A stretch of 64,000 bases of DNA from Bombus terrestris. Taxonomy: Eukaryota > Arthropoda > Insecta > Hymenoptera > Apidae. Within the stretch, counting starts at the first letter, position 1. Every line of letters starts with the position of its first letter. The notes under the pieces are model-generated. The model worked only from the letters and a program-made list of their open reading frames with translations. It was not told where the DNA came from and did no database searches. This document shows positions 11,501 to 24,774 of this stretch, one piece after another. The stretch lies in NCBI RefSeq assembly GCF_910591885.1, contig NC_063272.1, positions 3,155,924 through 3,219,923 on the forward strand, given 5' to 3'. The translations under genes were made by a program, and so were the position numbers.

Positions 11501-14325
11501 CGTGATTGTGGGAATAATTTTCCCAAGTATTGAAAATTCAGGCAACATAAAGAAAGAGCTTAATACGTAAAGATCGAAAGAATGATCGAAAAGTAAAATA
11601 GAATTACCTGTCTGTATTATTTATTCCCGAAACTAATGAACTAAATAGAAAGCGAATGAAGGTGAATTTTCTTTTGAAATTTTATCTCGCATGGGCAAAT
11701 TACTCTATACTTTGTAGTACGTATACAGGAAATTCAATTTTCATTTAAATGCAGTGCACGTAACCTCTGGTCTATCGAAAGGAGAAACCTACCTGAAGAG
11801 TTCAATTCTGCCATGTGATATTTAGACTCATTCTTCTTTCATACATTTTTTCTATATTTCCATTTTAACCTCGTTTCTCCTTTCTCCGCTACCGATAATT
11901 TCGCGTTTCTGTCTCCTCCAATGTTTCATCTGTCCACGATCTGTGCAGTGTACGGGTGTCTCGTAGAATTTGAACTTCAATGCGCCGACAATGAGTTACC
12001 TACCTGCGGCTTGGAAATTATTTTTCATCGTCCTATTCGAGAGAGTTTACGCAATAGGTAAATTTCGTTTGTTTCGATAAGTCGGTTAAATTAGAAGCGA
12101 TGCATAATAAAATACGGGTAAAATGTTTCGGGCGAGAAAGACTCCGTGGAACAGCGATTAACCTTTCGCGATTGCATGTAGATTCGATGACGAACTCGAA
12201 GATTCTTTATATCGAATAACCTTTGAAGCCACCATCTATGTTTATTTGTTAAGATTCAGATTCAAGTGATCGACCATTTCTGATTTCAAAGAGATGGCTT
12301 GGCTTTCTTATTTAGAAGTTTTACATTCGATCTTATGTACGAAGGGAACGTGAATCTTTATATTACTGCAGGGAAAGCTTGAAAGTTGGGGAAAAGGTAA
12401 TTTCGTATTCTACATTCACCTTTGTTCAATTCATTTTTATGTAAATCATTCCGCGACACAGATAATCGCAATAGAAAAGGACTGAAACTTCGATAAAAAC
12501 GTCCCGACAATCCGATAAAAATTGTCTATGCAAAGATATTTAATGTTTTCCACGCCTTTCCTCGATATAATGTTTGTTATCTAATTTTCTATTCGTGCAT
12601 TTATTCTTCAGACTCGACGAAAAGATTCGCGGACATATATACACGTGGTTTCACGAAATTCTCGGGAAACCGTCCAATTTTCCAATCGTCAGAAAGATTC
12701 AGTCATTGATATGAAAATTGGTTTTGTTCCGCTTTCGAAATTTTTCAATTCGTCGTACTCGGGTTTTTGAATCCGATTGGTCTGCCCCCAACAACCTTAC
12801 GACGAATCGCTCGCTAGGAGACGCCTCCATAGATGTCGGTAGAATTCGTCCAAGTCAAAAATATCGGTGGATCGTCTACCCGCTGCGGAGCAAAACAGAT
12901 TTCAAGAAAATTCTCTCCGCCCATTATCCAGCAGTGTTTCGTCTTAATGAACAGTTCAAAAGACTATTAATCAGAGGATACGCCGCACGAAATCCTTTTT
13001 ACGATCCGTCTCACAGTTTGCTAACCGTCGCCAGTAACAAACTCCAATCTGTTCCACAATCAACTCTAATTTCAAGGCAATCGGTCGATTACGGCTGGCG
13101 GACGTAAATCTCCACGCTAATTTCATTTTGGCATTCCAAATCGTATCTCGAAATGGAAATCACTTCCGAATACCCGGAAGATATAGTTCGCGGACCATCT
13201 TCGCGGGAAACATCGACTTTCTTTATTAATTCGTAATTGAGACTGATTTGTGTGGTTCGCGTGCTGTAATTCTCCGTATGTGCGTACCCTTTGCGACACA
13301 TTCTAGGCACACGCTTTCAAAGAGATCTGGAAGAGCTGATTAATCGTATCATAAATTCACTTATCACTCGCTTTTTATCGAGCAATTATCACAATTTATT
13401 AATCACTGACAATTAGTCGGCTAAATGGTAACATGGACCGTTAGCATGGAAACGTAGAAGCATTTCAGCGTTCGCTGCGTACACGGGATTTATGGAGAAA
13501 AATACAAGCAGAGTAGAAATGCGTTTATTGAAACAAAACTTTAATTAACGCCCAATTAACGGAACGTTTGCTGGTATTATTCGAGCAAAGAGCGATACGT
13601 AGCGAGAAAAATTGGTAAGCTTCCATTATACGAACTCCAATTATATAAACAGTTCTCGTTTCCTGACAACTTTAGATAAATCGTCTTCCGCCATATTTGT
13701 CGAACGCGGTTTAACATCCGCAGCGGTCTCTCTGAATCCCGTAAAAACTGTGAAATGAAAGAAACGCATTTTGATCGTCCGCCTGTGCAACAGAACGAAC
13801 GTTTCTACGTCGCTTTTGTTATTAAATGGTTTCGTAGAAAGTATTACGTGTTTCGTAGTATAGAGCCTTTTAATACAGTGAAAATACGGTCAGTTGGAAA
13901 AATCTGCGTACATCTCTTGGATAGAAAAAATATTTTCTACGTAAAGACGCAGGCAGAGAGGCGTGTGCAGTTGTTTAAGCTGTAAGCTGTTTGATAAATG
14001 TATTTTTAATATCTTTCTCGATAAATCCTCGTACATAGAAATACTCCGAAATGCTTTCACGTTTCTCTGCTAACGATTGATATTACATTTAGCCGACTAA
14101 AAGATTATGACGCGTCAGAACGCCTAGCGTTGCAGCGCGTGAAGTAGATGCGACAGGAACACGTTTACGCGTATACGGTAATAACTTTTAGTCAAATATC
14201 AACGTTTTCCTGACTTATCATCGCTCGTACGCAGAGACGAGCTCTGTCACGAAGCTGATCCTCGCTTTAAATTCTTACGTACTTCGACGATATGATTATT
14301 TAACGGGGTGTCCTGAATTAGAATG
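8566..14325. other. Long stretch without a recognised gene
   Basis: I see no supported exon. Somewhat GC-richer islands with longer frames occur at 9,660-10,236 (120 codons on the plus strand from 9,874) and 12,718-13,107 (129 codons, plus). Neither protein has a motif I recognise, and neither frame is bounded by convincing splice sites. An (AAAT)n stretch lies near 11,461. The rest is AT-rich non-coding DNA. Confidence 0.4.
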
Positions 14326-14934
14326 TTCTAAAACAGCGTCTTTTTGTGATTTTTTTCAGAAGGAAAAGAAAGAAACGAAGTTATTGAATTTTGAGGTGTG
14401 GCTTTATATATATTTAACGAATACAACGAATTTTTTTTAATGTTAACAAAATAATTATATCAGATTTCTAATCGTTTTCAATCGGCGTGAAAGATTCACC
14501 TCGTAATTCTTGACTGAAACGGAAAAACTAGAAAGGATTAAATTATTATATATTTTTCTTCTCGATGAACTAAAAAAGTTTGTCAAAAAGTTGATTTAAA
14601 TAATTGTTATAGCACCTTGAAGTTTATTCTTTCTTCTTAAAAAACACATTTTTTTATTTTCCGCCTTCTTTTTTTTTAGTCCATCGAGAAGAAAAATATA
14701 TAATAATTTAATCCTTTATTGATTCTTCGTTTCAGTGGAGGATCACGCCGATTGAAAAATGCAGCCCATGAAATAGGCTTAGAAATAATTTTACGCTGTT
14801 ATAATTTTTCTTTTACTTTAAAAAGAAATTTTTTCTATTCGTTAAATATATATAAAAACATACCTCAAAATTCAATAACTTCGTTTCTTTCTTTTCCTTC
14901 TAAAAAAAAATCACAAAAAGACGCTGTTTTAGAA
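14326..14934. mobile_element. Fold-back (long inverted repeat) element, about 609 bp
   Basis: The left end reads TTCTAAAACAGCGTCTTTTT and the right end reads AAAAAGACGCTGTTTTAGAA, an exact reverse complement. The arms continue inward. AGAAAGAAACGAAGTTATTG at left matches CAATAACTTCGTTTCTTTCT at right, and AGGATTAAATTATTATATAT at about 14,536 matches ATATATAATAATTTAATCCT at about 14,697. The arms are therefore close to 290 bp with a small centre near 14,630. There is no coding capacity and no clear target duplication. It is a non-autonomous element or a segmental inverted duplication; the former is more likely. Confidence 0.85.
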
Positions 14935-15844
14935 GTGATTAACTTGCGATTTATCGTATATTTCATCTGTTGAAGTAACTTCATGAAAAATTTTACATCT
15001 TTATTTATGTATATCCATGGCCTGGAGATTGCTATTACGCAGATATATTGCAAATAAGGAGCGGCGCATATTATCCTACCCTTGAATGTATATTATGTTC
15101 TGGGTTGCAAGGTCTAGGAACAAAGAAACTAATAAACAGATTTCTCTTTATGTTCCCTGTAGCCTCTAGCCAAAGCCAGAAGCTTACCTTTTTTGGTAAT
15201 ATTCTTTTGCCATAAATTTATGAACGTGCTCCCTATCCTTCCATTTTCTAGTAATACTAAAAGATTAAGGATCTGAATCAGTATTGTATTATATTTATAC
15301 CTTTATATTTATTTATACCTTTAATTTATACCTTATATTTATACCTTTAATCATTTCAGTATACTTTTCTATTACAAATTCATCCACTCGTTCTTCGATC
15401 AGTCAACGTCAAACTCAACATCATTCAAAACACGAATTAAACGACGAACGAGAAACGCCAGTTCTACGAAACATAGAAAAATAGAAACATTCCGATTTTT
15501 CTGATGAAACGTTATCGTTTCGAGTCAGGTGTTTCCGCTCGATGCGTAACATTTTTTACAATTGAAAGTGAAATTGTCGAGCATCGTTGAACAAAAATTC
15601 TACGTCGCAGCATGTACGAGCAATTTCAGATAAACACAGTTTATATTTTAATCGATGAACGGAGGCTCGATCTCGAGAACGTTTGTCGAAATTAATATTT
15701 GTAATCGTGGATTTCGATAATCCGAGAATTAGCTTTTACCTGATAGAAAAGAACTTAGTGGTAAAATATTGTTTTGTCAAACGAGAGGCTGTCTTTAAGT
15801 TTCAATCATATCGGGTACTTCGATTTCTTTAGGTGACTTTGATA
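14935..15844. other. Non-coding DNA
   Basis: AT-rich. It contains a short TTTATACC-type tandem around 15,290-15,345. No gene recognised. Confidence 0.5.
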
Positions 15845-16194
15845 TTAACCCTTTCCACTCCGAATTTTATTTCAATTTCGTTACCAGCAACTCGCAACGC
15901 TTTTAAATTCAATTTGAAATTTACTTTAACTAAAAAAGAAGACAATTTAAATAAACAAAGGAAGAAACAAATTCATTTAAATACCAGTTTTATTCACACT
16001 ATTGTCGTACCTTGTAATTTTTAAGTGTATGGTATATCTTGGAACAACTTCCAGGATGCAATCCTGGCTTTTTTTTTCGCGCGTTTCACAAAAAAAGGTG
16101 GGTCTGAAAGAATGTCTAGTGGGACTCGACAAAGGAGTTCCTGAGGTAAAAACTGATGTCGAGTCACACTCCACACAGGAATACAAAGGGTTAA
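15845..16194. mobile_element. Candidate piggyBac-type MITE, about 350 bp with TTAA flanks
   Basis: TTAA at 15,845-15,848 is followed by CCCTTTCCACTCCG. The right side reads GGAATACAAAGGG followed by TTAA at 16,191-16,194. TTAA target sites with CCC...GGG termini are typical of piggyBac elements. The terminal match is short (CCCTTT), so this is a moderate call. A fragment near 16,040-16,080 (CCAGGATGCAATCCTGG) is a local hairpin inside it. Confidence 0.5.
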
Positions 16195-19100
16195 ATATGC
16201 CATGTATCGTTCGTGTACATACATAATTTTCTAATGTAATTTGATTAAATCCGCATGTTGCACGGTTGCACTTGATTGTCCGTGCGTTAAACCACCAAGA
16301 TCAATTTACTGCCGGTATCGACATTAGTATTGACATTGCTAGTATTACGCTTGACGCTTTACGCCATCAAGATCATGAAAATCTATTTCGTCTATTTTTT
16401 CACATATGCCATGCAATTTCACTCCTTATCGATATATTTCAATTTAACTTTATTCCAACTTGATCGTGGTGTTTGAAATTAGAGAAAAACGTAAAATAAT
16501 AAACAGAAAATAATTCTAGTAGTTTCTTACAGTAATTTTCTAAAACGATGCTACGCAATTGATAAAAATATATAAAATAACGCGTAGGGCAACTGCTGTA
16601 TCATTTTACCGTGTTGCTGATTTTATCGATATAGACGTAAATTCGAAATATCAAATATCTTGACAGAATATTCGACCGGTGATCAAGCTCCTATAAACTC
16701 GATGGTATAAACTCTTGGCAAATTATATCGTAAGCATTAAGAATTTGCTATAAATCGTTCGTCGTGCCGTAAAACGTATCAGTTACAGAGCTGATAAAAT
16801 TTTTCCATCGACGAACGAAATAGCCCGTTCCGTCGGGCGATACTGCGCGAACAAATCGAAGAGGACAACAGAGTCTCATAAACAAGCGAATCTGCTAAAC
16901 AAGATCTAAAATGTTAAAAACACGTCGCTGATGGCCACGAGTGGTTTACTGCATATCGAAACTTTAAACTACGTTTCTAATTCGCGAGATGCGCGGGTTA
17001 CTCGTGAGATAAACGAGATATAGTGGAAACTCATTGTCTAACTCGCTACAAGTTGCAAAGAAGAAGCCACTGATCATTACTACGACGTCGTGCACTGTGC
17101 ACATTGATTCGTTTGAAACGAGGTCTCTTTATTTTTAAGCGAACTCTATTTATTACCGAACCGAGGTTTCACCGATCTACGCAATTAAATTTTTGCGTTT
17201 GCACGCGAAAATTTTATCCGTCGCTCGACCCTTGACCCAGACTAGTCGACCAAACTCGCGTTTCCGCAGGGAGAGACTTACTCAAATTTCTCATCGACCG
17301 CTCAATCGACCCGTTTGTACCGTAACTACCCTTAGGTAACACGAAAACAGAAGTCCTTGTGCCCCGGAGTACCACAGCACAGCTATGTGCCTGACGATAT
17401 ACGCGTTAATAAGCCACGACCCATGCGCATTCTTGAACCCGATAACAGGATAGTTGCGTTCATGCGTAACATTAACATTCGTCATTTTTTCGATCAATTT
17501 ACTTTATCCAATTCTATGGGATTCACGTTGCAACTATGAAAAGAATTTGCGACTGTTTAGACGGTATTTTTCTTCTTGCTATTTATTACTCTTCCACCTT
17601 TTTTTTTCTTTTTGTACGTGAAGAAATCCTCATGAACACTCCGCTGCTGCTAATAATCGGTAACAGTAGAGTAGTGTCGGACTCTTACCGACTAAAATTT
17701 CACGATAATCATCCTACGCGTACGACAGGAGTGCTCCAGGAACCTCTCATGAATTGTCTTCAGTTGTACCCTTTTCCGTCGTCCTCTTGTTCGAGCCAAT
17801 CCTAATAATTCTCCGACTGTTGAATTTGATGCTAGAGAGGGGGGAGGGGGCATTGCCCCTAGCGTTATCCCCTGTTTTAGTCGTGGGTCCGTTGGGACGG
17901 CGATGAAGCGGTTCTAGGGCCGCCTGACCGCCATCCCCCTGCATGCGTTATCCTACAAGGGTGAGAGTTCTTCTTTCTCTCCCTTTCTGCTCGCTCGCAA
18001 AAGAGGCGGACAGCCTCGTATTCCTATGGTTCGCTCTCAACATCGTTTCTAGAATCGCCGAGAGTGTGTCAATCTTTCACCTATAACGTGCCGCAGGGAG
18101 TAGCTGTGTAGCTCCCACGCCGGACAAAGCTCCAGCGCGTGCTGCGCCGTGTCGCTGCCCTCCCTGCTTTTTCAAATTCGCGATTTAAAATTTATATTAA
18201 TTTATATTATATTTAACATTTTCGCGATTCAACGTTCAAATTGAAATCTTTTTCGTTCTTCATTAAGTTAAGATTACTAGAAAATAATCGTAAATGCTGC
18301 TTTATAATCATATAATTCAAGTTAGAAGTGTGCACATACCTTACTATTATATATAGAATGAGCAAATACTGTTTACTAATATCTTCTACACGTTTCAACG
18401 ATATATTCTGGACGTTTTGCTTGCGACGAAATAACGAATGCGACTGGTTTGTTGAAATAAACGAAGCCTTGTTATAATGCGTCGCTATCAATTGCGCCAC
18501 AGTGGCCTCCCCTGACCACCAATAAGATAAATGGTCCATTGGGGAAAAATGTTGTCTTACATCGTCATTTTATTATTATTTTGCCATTATATGCTTGGAA
18601 CAATAAAAATATTCCCGTGGCGTGCTGAGTGAAACATGTGATTTCGGCTTGTCAGTCAAAGTGTTAAGGAAATTGAGCTACTTCGTAGTAATACGTCGAA
18701 CTATTTTCTTTTAATTACACAACTTCCGTTTGTGTCTTGAAGTTTCGTAATAGACCTCCGTGGCCTGTCCGTGGTCCGTTGTGTTGATACGTCTTTTGCA
18801 TATTCTCACACTGAGTTTCACATCTTGTACGTCTGTACGTTGTCAGAGTTTAGGCGCAGCGATAGTACAAGTAGTTAGAGGTACGTTCGAAGGTGAAGTT
18901 CAAGTTTCAAGCTTCGAGCTTAGATGTTCAGTAGGAGAGATGCGAAGGTCGTTGGTTGAAAGAGTAGACCATGGACGTAAACCAAGGAGAAACGTAACTG
19001 AAATTCTGTGCTACCCAGGAGAGCGAGGATGATGAGAAGCGAATATAAAACAAACATAGGTTGCTGGCAAACTCGAGGGAACAATAACTCGCCTCGTTCG

Positions 19101-22100
19101 CGTCAATGTCGCCATTGGTACGCGGTTATTCCGCTTTTTGATCCTCGAATTGAATTAACGCGAAATAGCAGCCGAAAGCCTTTGTGATTGACGTGACTTT
19201 GAATAACAGCGAACAACAAAAATTCGATGCGACGCTCGAGCGCGTGGCAATGGGAGCAGAGGACGCAAGTACGTCAACAGCGGTGCAATTTAACAATTCG
19301 AATGTGGCGAAGTGCATGGAAACCTTTAATCCGAATAATAGCAAAGAAATAACTGCTGTTTCTTGCACGATTCTCGAGCGGCGTCATCGACCGTTAGCTC
19401 TATCGATAGCGTCCGTCGCGAAACAACAGTTTGCGTATTGTTCGTTGATAAAATAGCCGAGTATCGATTATCGTTCAACCCGGCGCGGCAATCTTTGACC
19501 CGCGGCCGGCATTATTGTCCAATTATTGGAAGAATTCGAGAATCGACGCAGCTTCCTATTGGCTTTGTTCGAATTTACATCCAATTCGCGGAATTAATTG
19601 GATTCATTCCTTCAAACGTATCTTCATTTATCTTCGATGTGCGAACGAGTTTCGCAACGTGATGGAGCGTACCTTGTGCTACTTCGTTTACCCCAACAGA
19701 CACAAAACAGAACGATTCTATCGATCAACGAGGATGAGGTGCCTTTATTTCTTTTTTTTTTTTTCCTCCTCGGTTTGAGCAGAGTAAAAACAGTGCGCGT
19801 AGAGTGCGTTTTGGCACTCGGTTCGGGGATCGGCAATCCATTAACGCTTCTCTGGCTCGTGTTGTTGCAGTTGTTTGCGATTCAAAGTGATTCGAGTTAT
19901 CAAGCGACGTATAGTTTGGCGGCGTAGCCTGTACAGCTCTTAACGTACCAAGCTAAGAGTTCTCATAGAAATCACCTCGAGTGCCAAGAAACAAGTTTTT
20001 TCGCCAGCAGGAGAAAACTTGATGTAGTTCAGCCTTAACATAACATCCAGATTCACGAACGAGGGAAGCGTACGGGTAGAGAGGCGTGTGTGTGTGTCGG
20101 CTGTTACTTGCAAAGGAAATTCTATTCGTCGAGATCGATGGCATAGACGAAAGCTAAGAAACGATCGACCAATGTTTATTGAAATTTATATTCTTTTTTT
20201 TACAGAAACGACGTTGCGACACAATCTTCCAGTGTGAGTGGTAGCTTATTCGGTAAGGGAAATCACAGTTAAATTTCATAATACGGTATTTTTATCGGTA
20301 CGTAGAACGTTCTCCGGTAAAACATCAAAATTATTCAATTTTGCAATTTACAATGTTTTCTTCGCGCAAGTACCCTTCAAGTAAATTTATTAATTTACTG
20401 CAGAGATTACTCGCGTGTTTTTATTCTTCGAAAGAATTGCAAATTAAGCGTCTAACGCAATTTTACGTCGTGCATATTTATGCGCAACTGTGATACGAAT
20501 TCAGAGGTTCGATAAGGAAAAAAAAGAAAAATGAAAAAATAATGTGTATTCTGTGCAACCACGGAGAAAGGAATATCCGTTGAACAACCAGTTTGTGAAA
20601 TATCGATTGAATTTTTTACCGAATAACTTGCTGAAAATAACGTCAATTGTTTTAAAATTAATAAAATTTGTATTCCATGCAAAGATATTAAACCGATAGA
20701 AATGCCGATTTTATCTTGACGTTTTCCATTATTTTCAAAACAACTTTCTCAACAATTGTAGCCTGAACTTTTACGGTACACAGTTTAACCTTTATACGGT
20801 AACGCACTGTCGTAGAACGTATTTCGCGTCGTATAAGAAACAACAGAGAATAGATTTTCTGTTCGAAAACAATGAAAGAGATTTAATAAAAACAGTTTTA
20901 TTATCGTGCAGGTACGAGAGACTTTTATCGTGAAAGCTATTTCACGAACATATTTACCATGGTGTACAAAACGGTGGAAAATTCAGGAGATAATTTTCAC
21001 GAAAAAGAGATATATCACGTAGAAACGTATCATCGAGAAATATATATTAATTATCGTTTGTTCTAATAAATAATTAATAATTCAATTACGATACGCTTAT
21101 GGTCGATTACAACTCATTCGAATACCTCGTAATGATTTAAACGAAGACGTTTAAAAGACATGCATTGCTCCTTCTATCAGCTCGACCATCGTTAAGATTC
21201 TCTGAAAAAGATCATTCCGCGAGTATAAAAAATTACCTTCGTTAAGTCCACACCGTTCATCAAGTCCGTTAAGAAGTTCATCCTCCGAGGAAATGTTTAA
21301 GACAGGGGATCGAGGCAAAGCGTTCGATGAAAGGACAATTAAAGCGAACGCGTCCAATGAAAACATATCAAATCGAATTCGTTGTTAACTAATTTCTCGA
21401 ATTATCGAAAAACATCGCTTTAATTGATTTTCGAACGAAATACATCGGTTCGAGGGTTTCAGGGTTTCAATTAGATTGCCGATGTTTAGATATTTATGGA
21501 AATTCGCGTAGCATGAAAAAAAAAAGTATACGCGAAACGTGAGAAGCGGAAAACACATTGTAGATGTGGCAATATCGATAGTGGACGAAACAAATTTTTA
21601 TTTGGCTCGCATATTTTTATGGAAATTCGTAATTCCATCGATCCGAAATTTTATTAAAAAATATTTTTTATCGCTTCGATGAAGGTACGAATGAATTTAC
21701 GCGTGAACACCCCTCTTAACGGGACCCAGAACTTGGCAGATTTGTCATCTATTTTAAAAAACCTTCCATCGTTCGATTTGATAGGCTGTTTCCCTTTTTG
21801 ATCTGGTATTAAAATATTCCCTTTGCTCAGCCTGGAAGTGATCTCCAAGTCACGGAAATAAAACGATAAAAGAAAAACAGAGCGCAGATAAAATTTTCCA
21901 CGAAACGTTGGACATGTCTTATGCCGTTAAAATTACTGAACCTGCTCGAACGAGCTGAATAGCTTTTTTCGCAGCTGTACGACAAGTTGCACATCGTTGC
22001 ACGCCATTTGTCGCGATTAGCTGCCGCCGACTAATGTGGAGAATTTCGTACAAGTCGTTGACTCGCTGCTAATTAAGAAGGCAAAGTTGCCGAGTAAGAC

Positions 22101-24244
22101 GTCCGAATTATCTCCCTTTCTTTTTTCCCTTTTCCTATCCAAACGAAACTGACAGTATTAAAAATGAACGTTTTGGCGGCGAATAAAAAAGCTGAAACTG
22201 CGTTCCTACTAACGCGATTCTTGTCGTGATAACAAAACGCAATTACTATGCACGCCGATTTATTTAATTTTGCTTCTCGTTGGAATTTCTGAGAGAAATT
22301 TTTAGTGATAGTGAAAGTAGCGCAGGATGACAGCTAAAACAACTTAAGGAAACTTCGACGAGTTAAAAAAAGGGCAGAAGTTTATTCTACGTCGAAGATA
22401 ATACCGAGCTTAAGCGGGCTTTATCGCGATATCGTTTCACGTCAAAATATTTTTCTCAATAACGTCAAAGTCTTACGTTCGTTTTTAAAATCCTACAATT
22501 TCGATTTTCTTAACGTCTCGGAAGATCGCAGAGGAGAAAAAGCGCGACAAGAATATTTTCATTGACCTTTCCGCTTTGTGACCACCTTGTAATTAAACGG
22601 AAAGATTTTAATACTCCATTTATTCCATTCCTAGGATTCCTGAATTCCATTCATAGGAAATTCGAAATGGAACACGAAAAAATATTTAAAATATATAAAG
22701 TAGCGTTTTCTACAGCAATTGGTTGGTGAGGCAATTTTCAACCGAGATTCTACCTTTTTACATTCTCCAAAATATGGATCCGCGGTTTAATTAGAATTTA
22801 TTGGGAAGAATATGCAGAAACACGATGCAAGGACGAGATACAAGTTACGAAAGGATTTGCGAGTAACTTACGAGTAGCTTAGCAGCTACGATCTGTGAAA
22901 TTTCAACTTAGTAAATCTTCTACACGAGGAATAGCGAGAGACAGGAATTTTGCGGAATTGGTCTTGTCGAACTTGGATTCGGCTTGGATTATTCGATAGA
23001 AAGAGTGACGATCTGTCGTGTGTAGCGGAAAAGCGTGTGAAGCTTTTCACAGAATCGTCGCAAAGGGAAACGATTATCGCGTGAATCGCTTCTCCGAGAT
23101 ATCGAAAGCTGCATCAGACCTGTTTCGAAGAAAAAGAATTTAACATACCGTGTCCCTTATCGATCCGGAGCTTTCACGGGCATTTATCCGCCAACAAGAG
23201 AAAGCTTTCGCTTTCGATATTTCTATCGGGCGCGGTGTGCGTTGTCCTGGAAAGCGGCCACGAGTTTAAAGCGTCGTTGAAAGGCGTATTCGCAAGAATT
23301 GTAAAGATCAGATCGCAAGCCGAAGGCAACGGGAAGCCGATGCTGACAAATGATGTTCACCGTAATATCGTAACACGACGTATTGTACGGGATATCGACG
23401 ACGTTGTGTTCGTTACCGATGTTTTCCACTTAGCTGTAATTAAACGAAAGCGAGGATGATCTGAAAGATCAACGACGACAGTCAGTGGCTCGTTCTTCAA
23501 CGTTACAAGTTCTTGCGATTGTCGTTCATTTTCAAAAAACGAGATGCATAGAACAGTCGTCGCGTACGTTTTCTCTGCGTTTATGAGAAATTCGAAAACG
23601 AGTACACAGAGTGTACGAAATAATGCAGAAGCGTATAAAATATTCAAAACAGATATAAGAAAATTTTCTACTTACAAGACAAGTTTCGAAAGATTATGAA
23701 ACTTCCGAGACGCGTACAGGACATTCTTTCGCTGTCCAAAGTTGCTCTAAGGGGATGAAATTCACCTCCGAGAATCGACCTACTTTCCGATTTTCCATTA
23801 TAGCTTTCAAGCCACAAGTATACATAGAAAGAAACTTTTCGGACGAGAGTTACATCTTTCGATCAGCGCCTATCGTTCGATAAAAGTATCCGTCAATGTT
23901 ACAGCAATAGCGGGAAATTTTCAGAGATAGATTTCACTCTCCGAGGGTGAATTGTGGCAGAAAATAAAAATTGCGCCATACGCATCCACGTATTCTCTGC
24001 GTGCAATTTCAAAGTTCCACAATTTGTTGAATTTACGCGTTGACGTGTGCCTGGTTAATGAAGCGCGTTTTCATTTATTTTCGTTGGAATATGTATATCG
24101 TGGTCGTTTTATACGTTCAAGAGAAATCTGAAATCATGCAGAAATGGATACAACGTGCTCATAACATGTAAAAACGTATCGGATGTCGTATACGTAAACG
24201 TATAAAATATCTAAAGTAGAGTATCTGTTGCTTGTAACACCAGC
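16195..24244. other. Long stretch without a recognised gene, including GC-rich islands
   Basis: No exon can be supported. GC-rich islands stand out at about 17,820-18,165 (with runs such as GGGGGGAGGGGG) and at about 18,750-20,140, where several overlapping frames of 80-110 codons exist without recognisable domains. These islands could be a promoter, a 5' exon or old repeats; the sequence does not decide. A possible short open segment at 17,357-17,480 also lacks homology I can name. The remainder is AT-rich. Confidence 0.35.
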
Positions 24245-24452
24245 AGGTTGTCCCCTAATCGTCTTTGTTTTACAAACATATCTTTTACGACAACGCATCT
24301 TTATACAAACACGAAAATTCAGTCAAACAATGCGATCTTCATCTTAATAGGACAAAATGGATCGTACGTAATTCGATAAAATAATAGAAAACAGAAAAAT
24401 GTTGCGCGTCTATGATTTCCTTATAGAACGAAAGAAACTTTTGCCACGATCT
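24245..24452 (+). mobile_element. Mariner-type MITE, about 210-bp family, copy 1
   Basis: Starts AGGTTGTCCCC and ends in GAAAGAAACTTTTGCC...CTAATA. It shares the internal phrases CATCTTTATACAAACACG, GGATCGTACGTAATTCGA and TAATAGAAAACAG with copies at 40,882, 45,613 and 48,776. The termini resemble each other in inverted orientation (AGGTTGTCCGAAAAG and CTTTTCGGACAACCT in better copies). No coding capacity. Confidence 0.75.
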
Positions 24453-24748
24453 AATATAATATTTAACAAATAACGGCAACTTCCGGTTCAAGTGTCTCTC
24501 TTAATTATTTTCGTGGAAATATGAGCGCGCAATAAATATTCACAGTCTAGTTAGACACAGTACTGTGAGAAGAAAGTAATAGAATTTTTATCGCTATAAA
24601 TAATAGATGCATATCCTTTATCACTGGTGGCATCCTAAATCATGCTAGTGGCTTTTGACGTGTGACACAGCCTGGATATTTCTCTTCGGTTATTATCTGT
24701 TAGTCTGTATGTCCGGAGCAAGCTACATATATAAATGTACGTACATAT
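24453..24748. other. Non-coding DNA
   Basis: Nothing recognised between the MITE and the CATA tract. Confidence 0.5.
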
Positions 24749-24774
24749 ATACATACATACATACATACATACAT
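24749..24774. repeat. (ATAC)n microsatellite
   Basis: About six tetranucleotide units, next to other TA-rich sequence. Confidence 0.9.

Noticed and set aside
17820..18165. Possible rRNA or tRNA fragment
   Set aside because: The GC-rich block shows no conserved rRNA segment or tRNA A/B box pattern that I can recognise.
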